This document shows, piece after piece, positions 1-13,510 of a stretch of DNA of 64,000 bases (its first letter is position 1; each line of letters opens with the position of its first letter). Position numbers and translations under genes: made by a program. The stretch comes from Callipepla californica brunnescens (lineage: Eukaryota; Chordata; Aves; Galliformes; Odontophoridae): the NCBI GenBank assembly GCA_023055505.1, contig JALIRH010000007.1, forward strand, positions 29,369,720 through 29,433,719, read 5' to 3'. The notes below the pieces were generated by a model. It was not told the origin of the DNA and did no database searches. It saw only the letters and a program-made list of their open reading frames with translations.

Positions 1-3000
1 GGCACCAACACTGCCCTCTCTCCTGGCACTTCTTGAGGTCACTCTCCCTGCCAGCACACTTCAAAAAAGGGCATCAGGGTCCTGACCAGCACTGTCCCCT
101 CAGGCTCCAAGAAGGCTTAAACAAATGCTCAGCAATGATTCAGACTTCATTCGAGGTCCACAAGTTTATTTCTTCCAGGGCACACAAGAATAAAGCAAGT
201 GTATGGATGGATCTTAAATGGACTCTAGAAAGCAATCCTCAGCATATACCAAAACTGTATGTAGCCAGACAAAAGGACAACAGTTCCCCACACACTCTAT
301 CATTTCTTTCAAGGAACAGTGGGTTCCTGTTAAATGGTGCTTCCCATCAGCAAGGATCCTGCAACTACACCCTTGGACCTAGCAGTCCCATGGTAACCCC
401 AGTTGTCTACTTAGCAGTAAGGTAACAGATGCCCCAATTTGAGCCCTGCCTATATGCACAGTTTACGTTAAAGGGGTAAAAAGACAGAGTTTGTCAACAA
501 CATCCAAAGGAGACAGTAAGAAGTCTGGTGATAACAAAATATAAAATTCTGTGTCTCCACTTTATGTACAGCTTGAAGATGACAAAGACATCATCTGCAC
601 CATCACAGATGCAGAAAGAGCCTATTCCTTTGTTTTTCTTCTTTGTTAATATTTCAAGAGGATGAATTATTATTTTTTTTAGTGGAATTGTCATAGGCTT
701 TGAAGTACCACCACATTTACAATGCGGGACCTGGCAAACTCTGATGAAAATGGCTGATGAATTTCAGATTTTTTTTCATTGTTCTTCTGTTTGATGTTCA
801 CACTTCGAGACCTGAAAACGTTGGAATGTGATTGCTGTTCTCGCATGATTAAGGCTCTTTCTATTGCAGCCTTGAAAAACTGCATGGGTTATATACAACG
901 TGCACAGCTCAGTTATTTAGCCCAAAGTTTCTACTTGCAGAAAATCAATTCCCGCATGCTAGTTATCACAGAACATTATTTTAATTTGCACAAGGAAAAA
1001 GTGCATTCTACCCTATGAATTACCTTTTAATATTATAGACTTTTGTCTTCTTTAGAGGGATGAGAATGTCAAAAAAATAAAGAGTCAATGGGGACTAAGG
1101 AGAAGGTAACAAAGCCCCTAAGGAAAGAAACATGTTCAGCAAAGTGGAAAGAGGCACAGAAGCATTTGTGCTACTAATTCTGTGGAGTGATGGTAATCTG
1201 TCCTGAACATAGCTCTGAATTCACCTCAAGCAGTCGCCGTGTATGGTTTTCCAGGTGCTCAGGATATTCAGGGTAGTCACACTCAGTAGCAAGGCTTTCC
1301 CTTCCCAGCAGGTTGCTCAGAGGATACCTGGGCCACTGGGGCATCCAGGGAGGACACAAAGCCACATGTACACCCACACCAGGGCTTACCCTGCAAGCTT
1401 GACACATGCAGGTTGCAGATGCAGCTCGCTTTTCATAAGCTGATTAAAGCCAACAGGTTTACTGAGATACCCTGTGTACTTACCTCCACCTGTTTTGCTC
1501 TGTTCACTTTTAGAAGCTGGCTGCCAGCATCTCCAAGTGCCATCCAGCCTCCCCCAGCAATCCTGTGGTCACTGCTGGGCTGCCCTCCCCACTCTACAGC
1601 CCCCTGCAAGCCATAATGGCCTTTTCCTCATATGATGAGGCCCTCCCCTCTCACTCCAGAAGGTCCTCAGTGCCTCCTCCCTTCTCATCTTCACCTCAGC
1701 AGATGCAGGTCACACCATTCTGTTTGGTGTTTCTGAACTTAACTATGGGATCAACTATGCCCTGAGAAGGCAGGTAGCCTCCACGTCACACATAAAGGAT
1801 GAAGAAGCTCAGCCCATTTCTTTGAGGAGATCCCAAAAGTTCAAGTCCATCATTAATAGGCATTTTGCATATGCCACTAGGCAAAATACAGGGTAACCTA
1901 CCAAATAAAGTAACAAGCAGGCACGGAATGTTTATGATGTATTTGTTTACACACACTAAAAATTTACTCTGGGCATTTTCTCTTGGTATGTACATTGCTC
2001 TACAAGCTTGTGTGTGCATGCTTGTGGCTGCATCCTCTTCTCTAATCTTCAAGTTAAATTCAGTCAAAGAGCTGACTGGAGGCAAAAGAAGCAATGCGTA
2101 CAGCCTTATTAGCTTCCTTCAGAAATATTCACATGGACTGCAGTGGCCACTCTTCATAGCCTCTCAACCTCACTGCTGGAGAAGAAAAACGTGACACTGC
2201 TGTTTACAAACAACAGCAAGGAGAGGGCTGCAGAGCCCCACCACCTCTCCTGGGCCTCTCCTAGGCATGAACTTGCCAGTTCATCACCAGCATCGCTGCT
2301 AGACATCCCACGGATTACTTGCTCTTGGAGCTGTTAACACGTGCAGTACTTATGTAAGTGCATCCGATGCAACACGTGTATTCCTAGAAATGATGGGCTC
2401 CCTGGACTTAATCCAGAGGATCAGTGAGAGCTTTGACTGAATGTCACTGCTCGTTTGGCCACGTCCTGCTCGGGTGCTTAACAGGGATGACCCTGTTCTT
2501 CTAGGAGGTCCAAGAGCTCAGTGGAAGCTGTTAATTAATTAACACAGTCAAATCCTACATACGCACTGCTGTTGCAGGAGAATGATCTCCACCACCAACA
2601 CCAGCAGATATTATCCAGACGGAATATAAAAGTTCCTTTTAAAAGACACAAACCTTTTAAAACACCTTCATAATGTTAAAATTTTAAAGTGACTGAAATA
2701 AATGCTATCTGTTAACAACAACATTTAAAGTGGGTGGCAATCCTGATTCTAGCACTCTTAAGCTTTGCATCAGAACACAACTATCATAAATTGGTTAAAA
2801 ACCGCAGTGATATGCAGTTCACACCCACGTTCGTTATACTGGTGCCCAGGAACAAATGACATGTGTGTAATACATCTCAGTGTGCGCAAAGTATCCCTGT
2901 TAAGAGTTATCCAAACTATCTAAAACCTGAAAAAGAATTAAAAAAATAAAAATAAAAAGTCTAATGCGGTTGGGAAAAAAATATGTAAGCCTCTGTTGGG

Positions 3001-3217
3001 GAGGTACTCATTCCTCTACATTCCTTGTAAAGCTGGTATTGTTTACTAAAACATTCTTTGGATAGATAACAAGAGATCATCAAATGGGAACATAAATGAA
3101 AGCATATTTATAACTATGATGTTCTCCAGTCCTTTTCCCTGTATCTTTCTGTTAATACATACACTGAAAAGCGAAATAAATCTTCTTTAGAAATACAATA
3201 CAAGGGCAAATACCCAC
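1..3217. other. Non-coding stretch, probably intronic
   Basis: I see no gene and no clear repeat here. ORFs of 60-130 codons are present (for example 33-425 on the plus strand), but none resembles a known protein and none sits between convincing splice sites. On the minus strand a consensus donor lies at about 1484 (GGAG before GTAAGT). The sequence upstream of it is open for about 40 codons but has no pyrimidine-rich acceptor, so I do not call an exon. If the minus-strand gene at the CpG island is real, this is intron or lies beyond its 3' side. Confidence 0.5.
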
Positions 3218-3289
3218 CTGAAACACAAAATACTGAACTGCCATACGTGGGCTCTGATTAACAGTGCTTCATCTGGATATTCCCAGTAA
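3218..3289 (-). other. Candidate minus-strand exon (72 nt), unproven
   Basis: Read on the minus strand, this 72-nt block is preceded by a strong acceptor (a TTATTTG...TTCCTGTTGCTGCAG pyrimidine tract) and followed by CAG before GTGGGT. One of three frames is open across it, reading YWEYPDEALLIRAHVWQFS and onward, starting after 1 nt and ending with 2 nt. The other two frames have stops. A second possible donor lies just upstream on the same strand at 3789, but its frame does not join this one without a stop. Strong splice-site pairs arise by chance in long introns, so this may be a pseudo-exon or a non-coding exon. I do not recognise the peptide. Confidence 0.2.
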
Positions 3290-4933
3290 CTGCAGCAACA
3301 GGAAGCTAACAAATAAGATCACCTTATTTGGTAGCAGCTATGCTCAAAGGCAGTAAATACTTCTGTAATGAAAGACTGATACGTTATAGAAAGCTTCCCT
3401 ATGTTTTTGGCAGAGTGAAGTGCCACCTGACTCCTTCACTGCAGTTCTGCCGTACACTTATTCTATCTGACAAACTAATCTGATTTCCAATCTGAAGTTC
3501 GCTCTACCACAGTCTGCGGAACGGTGCAGATGTGTCTCCTGTGAAAAGGTAAAGGAAAAGGAAAAGCTTGCTGCTGACAAATAGCTAGTAATCCTGAAAG
3601 CAAGAATTTCTAGACTGCAAAGGGTCTGCAAACTACGCTAAGAGCTGAATATCAGTTCTGACAAAGCTCTACATGGAAACATACACCTTTTCGTTACAAA
3701 GCAAGCTCTGCAGGCTCTACCCAGCTCACACACACCACCAAGTCGCCTAGCAGCCTCACACCTGCTGAGAAAGGGAATCTGCTCTCACCTGTACTATGAA
3801 TTTGCAGCACATCAGTTGCTTCAAGCGGTAGTGATAGAAGGCCCTTCAGCAGAAAGTGCAAGTAACCCAACAGCTACCGCCCTCCTTTATTATTTGTTTT
3901 CCTTCTGTAAAACATACTCCAGCAGGTGATGTTGCCACTAAATTTCTCAGCATTTTAACAGCCTGGAAACACACCAGCGTAATAAATGGAGGTGAAATGC
4001 CATTTCAAAATGTCAGTTTCCCTGGGGTTATTTCTGCCACCTAGGAAAACTTCACTGTGTAAAAAAAATAATACTCCTCTTCAGTGTTTGGAACTAAACA
4101 CTTGGACTAAACAGTGGAAATAAACTTGGACAGGAAAAAAACAAATCTTCCAGTGTATGAAGGGAATTGATTATTGGCTTGCGTACTCCCAAATTCTCCT
4201 CTGGTTAAACAAGACATTCAAGACAGAGCACAGACAAAAACCAGACACATACTGGGACAAAAAAGGCAAAGGAAAGGAAAAGGAGGCTTTTAAAGAGACC
4301 AGCACACAAATCTTTTTCTCAAAGTGTAACTGCTATGATATGGTGTTTCCTACAAAATGCCACACAACGTAGTTTTTACAGATAGCTCAAAAGTTGCTAA
4401 TATACTGCAAATTCATCCACATGCATTTGTTTTCCTTTATTTAGCAGATAACATCCTTGAAAAGACAAGAAATCTAGGCGTTCTTAACAATCACATAGTG
4501 CGTTTCCTATCCGTAATCTTCCAAGGCTGAACCTCACACAGTAAACACTGCATTCTGCAGACCAATAAGCCAGCTTTCAGATAAACACGTTTGCTTAAAT
4601 ACTAAGTATTAACACCCTGTGGCAATCTGAGTCCATGAGCAGTGACTCAACGCAATTATTTCAAGTGTAACAATAAGTGGGCAGTCATGCAGATTTGGAA
4701 CTTATTGGTTTAAGCATGAAATTAAACAAGCAAGGAAATTAATGAAAACTATTCAATTTTAGACCAGACTGGGCACAAAATATGAGTAAGTATTATAAAC
4801 ACAAGATAATCTCATTTAAAAAGTCTGTGTAACGCATAGGTTTTACAAATATTTACAGACATTAATCTTGTTAACTTGATTTCTAGTTTTATTCAGTAAC
4901 AGGATTGACTGGCTGGAGAAAAAGAGGCTCGCT

Positions 4934-4962
4934 CACACACACACACACACAAAAAAAAAAAA
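4934..4962. repeat. (CA)n microsatellite followed by A12
   Basis: About eight CA units run directly into a run of twelve A. This is a short simple repeat visible in the bases. Confidence 0.95.
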
Positions 4963-6889
4963 TAGCTGAAAGCTCTATTTTTGTCAGAATGATGGATTCT
5001 TTTCTTAAGTAACTTGTTTTGTTGCCTTTTGTTCCAAGACTATAAACATTATTAGCAGTTCTCCAACTGGCAAGAGAGGCTGAGATGTTTCACATTCACC
5101 ATTCTGGATTGCTTTTTGTTTTCTAACACAGTCCAAGAGTCAGAGAAGAGGCGACGGCTTCAATTTCCCTTTTGTGTATGCTGCCCTAGATTATCTTTCC
5201 TCTCTCTGCAGTGGATCTTGCCTCTGAAGCAATGCATACACATCTGTTCCATGGGCTCACGTTTACTCTGATAAGAGTTGAGTTGCAGATCCACTACAAT
5301 CCACATGAGTTTACATATCTGACACAACCAACATTAACATCTTGTTCCCTGTTGTTTATTTGCTTCTCCTCACAGCCGACTTGCAACAGGCAAGCCTCCG
5401 CACAGCTTTTGTGTGGCCACAGTTATTTCTGGTTGCACTGAGAGGTCATTTTGTACAGTGTGCGTATAAGGGATAGGGTTTTCTTCTTATGACTTCAGGC
5501 AGCTTTTAGGAAACGCGGATTTCCTGCCCCCTTTCCAACTAAAGGCAAAGGTCAGCAAGTCTAACAATGAAGCACAGTGTTGCTGGTCAATATTTTAGCA
5601 CTAGAACATTTACCCACTAAAGGAAAATGGACAAATGCAATATAAAATTCCCTGCAAAGTGCTCAACATGTCCTGTCCAAAACTCATGCCTGCAACTCAA
5701 GAAAGGACCTGCGCCCACTAAAACAATGCTACTGTATACAGGTTTTCCCCTAAATAAGTTGCTACTAATCAAAGGCATAGTACATTAGTACAGCTACTTC
5801 TTTGTGAGAAATATAGAATACATGTGTATATTAACAGTATGGTTAACTAAATAGCTGTATTCCTGGTGGGATTCAACGGCTAATGGTCATTTTTACACTT
5901 GATTTCCATGTTAGGATTTGACACATCTTCTCTGCCTTCCCCTTCACCTATCAGAAGCATTACACCTTATGCCTGATTTTTCTACATAACACTGCTAGAC
6001 CAATTATCTCTTTCTTTTCACCAGGAGCATTATATCTAATGTACCATCCCATCTTTATGTTATATTTCATGTTTAGGATCCAATCCTGGGACAACTGCAC
6101 CAAAAGTTTTTCAGAGCAGTACAATATTGTTCAGAGTGAGATCTTGGTGCTATGTACTTACGAGCAGCGGGTTTTTAAACAGTGTTGTTCCCAGGCAATG
6201 AAAATAATTATGAAAAAATGGATTGAAAATTGTTTCATTAGGTGTTTCAGAGTTTGAAAGCAAGGTCCTAGCTGACCTCTACATTAGCTTTTGTGCTGAT
6301 GTTCATTGTAGCTCTTCTAATTCATTTGGAAGAGATGGGGTTCCAGATCTGTGGTGATCAATGTGATCTATTCATGATGCTGTCAATAGCAAGCCCCTTT
6401 TCTATTTCATTTTATGACATCTTATGGCATGCTGGTTGTTACGCAGTGCCTTTAATTATGATGATTTTAATTTCTGAAGAGTTCCCTACAAATTGGTATT
6501 TTTTATCTACACGCTTTTCTACATTATTTCTAGTTGTATCACGGGAAGGAAGTACTGGAAATTTTTAACTGCAGCTGTATGATGGTTTATACTGTACAGA
6601 GGAAAATGCCTGCCCAGATCCCACTCATGGTTTGCCCCATTATCAGCCTCAGACATCGGAGTTACACAGAGACTTCAGAGGAAGGCACAAGAAATCAAAC
6701 ACTGATCAAACACAGGAAAACTTTCCCTATGCCATCTTTTCTGTTCCCCTTACTTTGCTGGAAACTAACTTTTAAGAGGTTGTTACATCCCAAAGCACAG
6801 GGCTGTCAGTTTTGTTCTCCAACAATTTCTGCTGTAGAAAGTCCGGCTCCTTTGGATTGCTCACGAAGGCTCCTGTAAATTTCTACAGC

Positions 6890-6912
6890 TTTTTTTTTTT
6901 TTTTTTTTTTTT
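6890..6912. repeat. Poly(T) tract, 23 nt
   Basis: An uninterrupted run of 23 T. No retroposed sequence is recognisable beside it, so it is called only as a homopolymer. Confidence 0.95.
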
Positions 6913-9900
6913 CACAAAAATTAAGCCGATCCACTTTCTCTGCCACACATGCTGGGGCACGCTTCATTCTGTAGGATCTGTGATGAGCACCCAGCCACTC
7001 ATACACATGGCAGAACTCACCATATCAGGTGCTCATCAGCTCTCCGCAAACTAGTCAAGTGTGGGGTGGAATAAGGATGTATGCAGAATAGAAATCAAGC
7101 TGCTTATCCTGAATGGCTTTGGTGAAATTAAAACCCTCCACCTACTCACTGACTTCCTGCATTTAAGCACAATTAGTTAAATGACACACATCACTGTGAA
7201 AAAAATTAATAAATAAAATTAAAAGGTGTGCTGTAGCTTGGAGTCAGAGAAAGACAAAAAATATTTACTACATAGACAAACTGCCTGTATATGAGGAAAA
7301 CAGACTGGTAGAAACTAAAATTGCTTGGGCATCCACAGCCAAAAAAGAAGAGTTAGGAATGAATGAAGAAGCTTTCACAGTTGGTCTCTTCAGCAAGGCA
7401 AAAGCAAGGAGAAGGGCCTCCAGCAGGGGGATCAGATGACTTTCTGTTTTTTCCTGCTGTTTTGACTGCTCTCCAGGTAAGGAAGGAGGCAGGCAAGGAA
7501 GCCTGAGCCCTACTGCCAGAAGAGCAAAAGCATGTACTACTACGCTTGAGTTACTGGCTCACTGCTGCCTATCTGTAGCACACTATTATTTTGCAGTCGT
7601 TCCCAGTTTCCCTGTCAGCCTACAGAGACATCAGTTCACACCCAGGCTCTCTGCGCCTGTGTTCCTTATGTAGGCAGTCCATAGGCTGGTTGAAGTGACA
7701 GAGGAGACAACACAGCTGGCTGAATAGTGATGTGAATGAAGTCATAAAGCACCTAGGACTTCTTCAAAGGGACCCAGCAACTGAGAGTACCTCTTTCAGT
7801 TTGGGTGGTGACCAAGAGTGATGGCAGAGGTCTCCAGCATACCTGATGCGTTGGAGGGCCTGCCAAGCTAGGCCTCTACTCTAACATGGAGTTTCTCTGC
7901 CCAAGGGAAATCATTTTCCCCACACCAACTCACTGAGTTGCAGCTGGTTAAATACTCCCCTCTGCACGCTTGGTAAGCAAGCACATGGTTTGCAGCTGCA
8001 GGGAGAAACCTCAAGGGAGGCAAGATCTATTGATGTGCCATACATGGCCTGCCACCAGTTGAGAGGGCTACATCTGAGGGGATAAAATACTTATCTTCAG
8101 TATCAGATGTTCTTCTCGCTGCTCTGGATAAAGGATCAGTCCTGTATGCTATGCCAAACCCCTCCCTATCCATAAAAAATCGCTCAGATCCTTAAAACTA
8201 GTTCAAAAGGGAAAAAAAAACCTCTGATTGCAACACTGGGGTCCCCTGGGTCCCCTACAATACTTTCTTCCCCCTCCCGCTTTCCACATGTAAGTAAGTG
8301 CCAGGAACCATTTGCTGTTATCTTAGGCTTCTTCTTTCCTGAGAATGGAGAAAAAAGGTTGAAGAGCACTTCCTATGGGCTTTATTTTGCCTTTGGCTAT
8401 GTCTGCGCTGCTGTCAAGGCAGCCTTGGTGGCCAGGACCACCAGGGCTCAGCATGGGGACCAGCTTGGGCTGCAGATCTGACTCACACCAAACGACAGCT
8501 ACTACACCTAGTGTAACCTGTTTTAAATTCAGCTGACAATTTCAGTGCAACACTGCTCCTTATCTCAACCAGGTCCCACTTTCAAGGCAAGGATGATGGT
8601 TTTGTATGTTGTAGGAATTGTTGTTCTGTGCCCAAGCAGAGAAGAAAAAGATCTGAAGGTGGCAATGGGACAGAAACACTAACCTACTTGGCTGGAGGAA
8701 ACAAACGGAGAGTAAGCTAGCCCACGTCTTCACAGATGAGAGATCGTCTGGTTGAGGATGGGCTCTGCATCTCAGGAGACAACTAATGAGAATGCCAACA
8801 AGAGAAAAACAAAATAAAAAGCTAGGTCACTGGGACTACTAAATGCCAAGAGGCATGAGAAACATATGCAGAAAGGCTCATTAATCATAAAATACTCTTA
8901 TTGCTCCCTCCAGCTCCTTGCATTGGGGATCCAAGATAAACACTGGAGTTTTAATCTCTTTTCAAGAAATTAAACCAAACTACATGAATTCTCAATTTCT
9001 CCATGTTTGGGTTTCTAAGCAATAAGACGTCAGTATAACTATCCCATGCCAGGTAATAGTTTCAAAATGGAAGTCAGACCTCCATAGCATCTGACAGTGG
9101 GAGGTCTGAGACTTGCACATTACCAAATAAGTCTATTGCTCTGAAGACACTGTGGGATTCTCCCCCACTTATATGAGAAGCGGCTGCTTCTTTTTGTTGG
9201 TGGCGTTTGCGTGTTTTTAATGTAAATGTGTTTCCCCTTCTCCAGAAAATGTTCCCAGGGTATTGGGGCACCATGAGAATAAGGCCTTGTTTGGCATCTT
9301 GCTTGAATGAAGCAAAAACATTTTTCCTAAAGAGAATGTAAGAATCAACAGACAGAGTTCCAGGGGAGATCAGCACCACACTCCCAGGGAAATGAAGAGG
9401 CTAAGAGTTCAGGACTGGCCTCGGGATTTTCAGTTCCCTGTTCTAATAATACCTTTTATGCTCGAACAATAAAGATCTCCAAGTCTCAGATATGAAAATA
9501 AAGTCCACACAATTAAATGCTGAAGTGAGCTACGGTGAAATCTAAAAAGGAAGTCCTAACTACTTAAGATTGGCCAGCTGCTCGAAGTGGGCAGTTCTTT
9601 ACTTTAAGGCCTAAATTTAAGGCACAACTACCATACAAGGACATTAGAATACACTTCTCCCACACTCTTGCTCTTCAAGAATACTCCACATAGAATAACA
9701 TTTACTCTGTTTCCCCCAGTTGATGTGGACTGAAAAGGTAAAGCAACAGCTTAGGATGCAGGCCTTACTGCACATCTGCATCAATACCACTTCAGCACAT
9801 TTCCGTTTTCCCACTTGCTTGATCCTATTTCTCCTCTACCACAAATTTCCTGTCCCCCTATCTTTCTTCCCTGCTTGAATGTGAGCTTATGACCAACAAA

Positions 9901-12900
9901 ATGAAAAGACTGAGTTTGAAACACCTTTAAAAAAAAAGTTTGCCTATTCTTAACGTGTTTCATTGACATTGGTTGCAGAATAACATTGGTTATTCTGATG
10001 CAAGTAGGTGCATAGTAAATGGTTGCAAAGAGGAGAGGCTGAAATGAGCCTGGAGATGGAAAACTTATCAGTCCACTGCAGAAGTCCCATGCAAATCCAC
10101 ACTCTCACCTTAAGTTAACAGGTAGAGGTAACCATCCACTGAAGATGCCTGAGCCACATCACTCCTGGTGCACTGTACATGCATGCTTCAAACATGGCAA
10201 AGGGAATACTCTTATCGCAGTTACTACCTTAGTTATTGATACTCACACACTCTCTGTACATCACAGACCTCCTCTGTATCTGCCAAGCACAACTGAGAGG
10301 TAAGAGAATAAAGGGAGGAATATACTCAGCACTTATGCTTCCGTTAATCCAGCAAGAGAAATAGATCAAACATTCATTTATTCTGTGTTCCAGGACACTT
10401 CTAGACACTATGTTATAGTTCTTCAGATACTAGTGTCTCCCTCACCTACATATTCACACTAATCCATACAAAACTATGAGTCATTACACAAAGTTCCACC
10501 CAAAAGAGTAAGCCATTCATCCTTTGGGGGAGGAGGAGAGGGGAAATTAAGAGCTGTTTCCAATTTAATTTGCAGTCTTTGCATTTTTGCTCTGCTTCCA
10601 CTGGAAAGTGTGCTACTAATTTTTCTGCCAGCTTGCAACCACGGTGAGATCTTGAGCTGCTTCATCTATGCCTAACAGTAGGACCTCTAAAAAACGAAAT
10701 GAATTAGAAGTGTATTTGTCATGTGCCTCTGATCAAAATGCCAGTTCTGCATGCCAGACTAAATATTTACACGCTGTTGGGGATTTAAAGATTTTAAAAT
10801 CTCCTACCACTGTTTTATTTTTTTTTTTAATAAGAACAAAACAAAAACAAGAAGCACCACACAAACAACTGAGTGGTAAAATGGCAGAGTTTAAATGGCA
10901 CACTGCAGCTGTCACGCCGACCAGCCAAGCCTTGCCGCTGTACCAATAGCACAGAACCTTCTGAACTAATCTTGAAAAAAGGAGAAAAGTAACAGATTCA
11001 CTTACGATCCCCTGCAGCACATCCACTCCTTTTACTTTCATACAATAAAGGACATGCGTGCCGCACCCTTTTTACTGTATGTTCTAGTCAAAAACATGGT
11101 TTCCTGTATGCAAGCTGTTCTTTTTTGGCAAAGAGTTCATTCTGAAATGAAGAAGCAGAGAAAGCAGTAACTTGCGTCAGGTATGTGTTTTAATTCCTAC
11201 ATCACCTACTTTGACGTGGGAGTTTTAATGACATATTCCTCCTTTCCAATGTGACAGAGGACAGGGCTTTGATTTTCTTCCCATTTTGTGCTCTTAGTAA
11301 AATTTCTGACTTTTTTTTCCAGCTACTTGTTGGCTTTGCAATGCTTTCTCCATCATTCCCTAATCCAGCGACTCCAATCTATCAACTGCACACAACATTT
11401 ATAGCTATTCCAGCCAATTCCCATCATCTTGTTCTTTTTTGCAAACTGTACCTTAATGACAGAGCAGTCAGTTGTTGTTCTTTGAGCAGTTCATTGACTA
11501 TTCTCAAAGAGCATCATTAGAGAGGTGTGAGGGATGAGGACCAGCTATCACCCTGCTAGCACTGAGATGGAGGGAACCCATAGGGCTGCCAATCCCCGGG
11601 CTCACCCAAGAGCATCAGACCCTCTCAATGACACCTGAGCTGTCCCACAGAGCTCCTCTGGTTCTTGGGGGGAGCACCTGGAAGACCTGCCCTACAGGTC
11701 TTTGGTGAGCAGATGGAAGGGTCACAGAGACTGGACACCTCAGCTCAAAAGCAAATAACGTGCAGGAAAAAACAGCCAGGCAGCATTTCTGCAGGTGATG
11801 AACTTGAGCCAAAGCACTACAAGACTTTCAACACCATTTCCCAAATTAAACAAATTTAATTCCAGATTATTCTGCTAATGATTAACATGCTCACAAAGAT
11901 GTAGTGAGGTATTAGACTTCCCTGCAGTTAGTCCTTTTTAAAGTGTGCATCGTGCTTGAACACCTCCACAATACTTGTGTGTTAGTATTTTCAAGTGTCA
12001 CATACTCTATGCAGGATGACTGCTGGGCTCTTTTCTTGAGGTTCTAATTAACAGCAAGATACAAGGAGGCACAAGTAGCACAAAGTGTGCTTTACACCTG
12101 TGCTGGGCACTTTACAACTACTTCTGACAGTTCAACTAGCAGGGGATCCCCTGAAGCAGCACGTTTGTGTCCACCATGAACTCATGAGGCATTTCAAGCT
12201 CCTCTGCGGTACAAACACTCTCCTCTTCTTTCCTAAGAAGGGGAGCAGGAACATTCTGTCCCATTCTGTGGGAAGTTATTCATCAGCAGCATGACAGCAA
12301 TAGCTCGCTAGGCTGTAACACTTGATCTGAACCGTAACGTCACACACGCAGCACACTCAGCAATCATCCAAGGCATTAAGCAGAGTATGGAGATGGTTCA
12401 GGAAAACTACAGACCCACAGGTAAATGTTTTAAAATTGCAAGAAAACAAATCTATACTTTTCAAATGCCAACAACAAAGTTTCTCGAGATACTGCAGAAA
12501 AAAAGGCTTCTGGTTCGAAGAAAAAGGTTCTTCACAACTTCTAGGTATTTAAGCTTTCTTTTTATTTAGCTTTGTGGTTCACAGCATTGTGCGTTACGTA
12601 TTTAAAACTTTAAGACTATTAAATAATGAAATCTCAAAAAAATTCCTCCCAAAAGGCAAAAAACCGCTTTCTTGGAGTAGATCAGTAGCGATCAATACAA
12701 ACATTGTTTTCTTCTTTTCTAAGTAACATAATGCTTCATGACTTCTAAAAGAAGTGGAAACTTGTTAAAAGTAGAAAAAGCAACAGCAAAACCAAAACAA
12801 ATATTTTTTTAAACAAGGCAAGAAATGCCACACTTGATAATTTTTAAACCCTTTGCACACCTGAAAAAAAAAAAAATGGGCACATTAAACCACAGCCTCA

Positions 12901-13464
12901 ATCACAAACCTGCAGCAGCAAATCGGGGTGAGCAGGGGCGAGCTGCCACCACCACAGCCAGCAGCGGGCCGCAGTGCCTTCCAGTACCCGAAGGATGTGG
13001 GCACCAAATCTCACCCCACACCTCCTCTGTCCCCACCACCCCCAGCCATCTCAAAGAGAGTTAGAAAAGCTCGCGGGAGCACACCATCACACTGCAGGCA
13101 GTGCTGTGAATATATGGATGTGCACATGGAGTGCCGGTGTCAAGCCTTCGGGCAACGATTAACCTACTTCGCAGATAGTTGGGCTTTCCTCCTTTTTTTT
13201 TCCTCTTTTTTTTTTTTTTTAATTTAAAGGAAAAACAGAAATACAGCCAAGAGAGGGACCTCCATCCCACCATTCTGTTTCCCTTTCCCCCACGTACATA
13301 TCTCCCCACACCCACGTGGCACTGGAAAAAGCCAGTAAGCAGGGCACCGCTGTGTGCTGCATGTCAGGAGCTGTGGTTTCCAGATGAAACACGTAGTAAA
13401 GATATTGTGCTCTTTTGACCAGAATTTTCCATTAGTGATTGAACACATGTTCGGAGAAAAAAAA

Positions 13465-13476
13465 ATATATATATGC

Positions 13477-13510
<34 letters not shown>
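13465..13510. repeat. (AT)n microsatellite with short GA tail
   Basis: An alternating AT tract interrupted by a single GC (ATATGCATAT), followed by GAGAGAGA. It is open in several frames and creates the IYIYIY stretch of the long spurious minus-strand ORF at 13224-13898. Confidence 0.95.

Larger units (their letters stand above)
3290..13464. other. Non-coding stretch, probably intronic
   Basis: I see no convincing exon, RNA gene or interspersed repeat. Short simple repeats occur: (CA)n plus A12 at 4934-4962, T23 at 6890-6912 and A-rich or T-rich tracts at 12855-12867 and 13193-13221. The 99-101 codon ORFs at 9074-9379 (-), 10733-11041 (-) and 12928-13227 (+) show no family motif. A minus-strand GATC before GTAAGT at about 11005 and an acceptor-like tract near 10530 are possible splice signals without a coherent exon. 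Confidence 0.5.

Noticed and set aside
1486..1620. Possible minus-strand exon before a strong GTAAGT donor
   Set aside because: The frame is open (…QLLKVNRAKQVE), but there is no pyrimidine-rich acceptor upstream on the minus strand, so no exon can be bounded.
3789..3842. Possible minus-strand exon encoding FYHYRLKQLMCCKFIVQ before GTGAGA
   Set aside because: The acceptor is weak (CTGAAG) and the frame does not continue into the next candidate exon at 3218-3289 without a stop.
10474..10665. Minus-strand ORF with an internal acceptor-like CCTCTCCTCCTCCCCCAAAG
   Set aside because: The downstream frame stops after 15 codons, and no matching upstream exon is visible.
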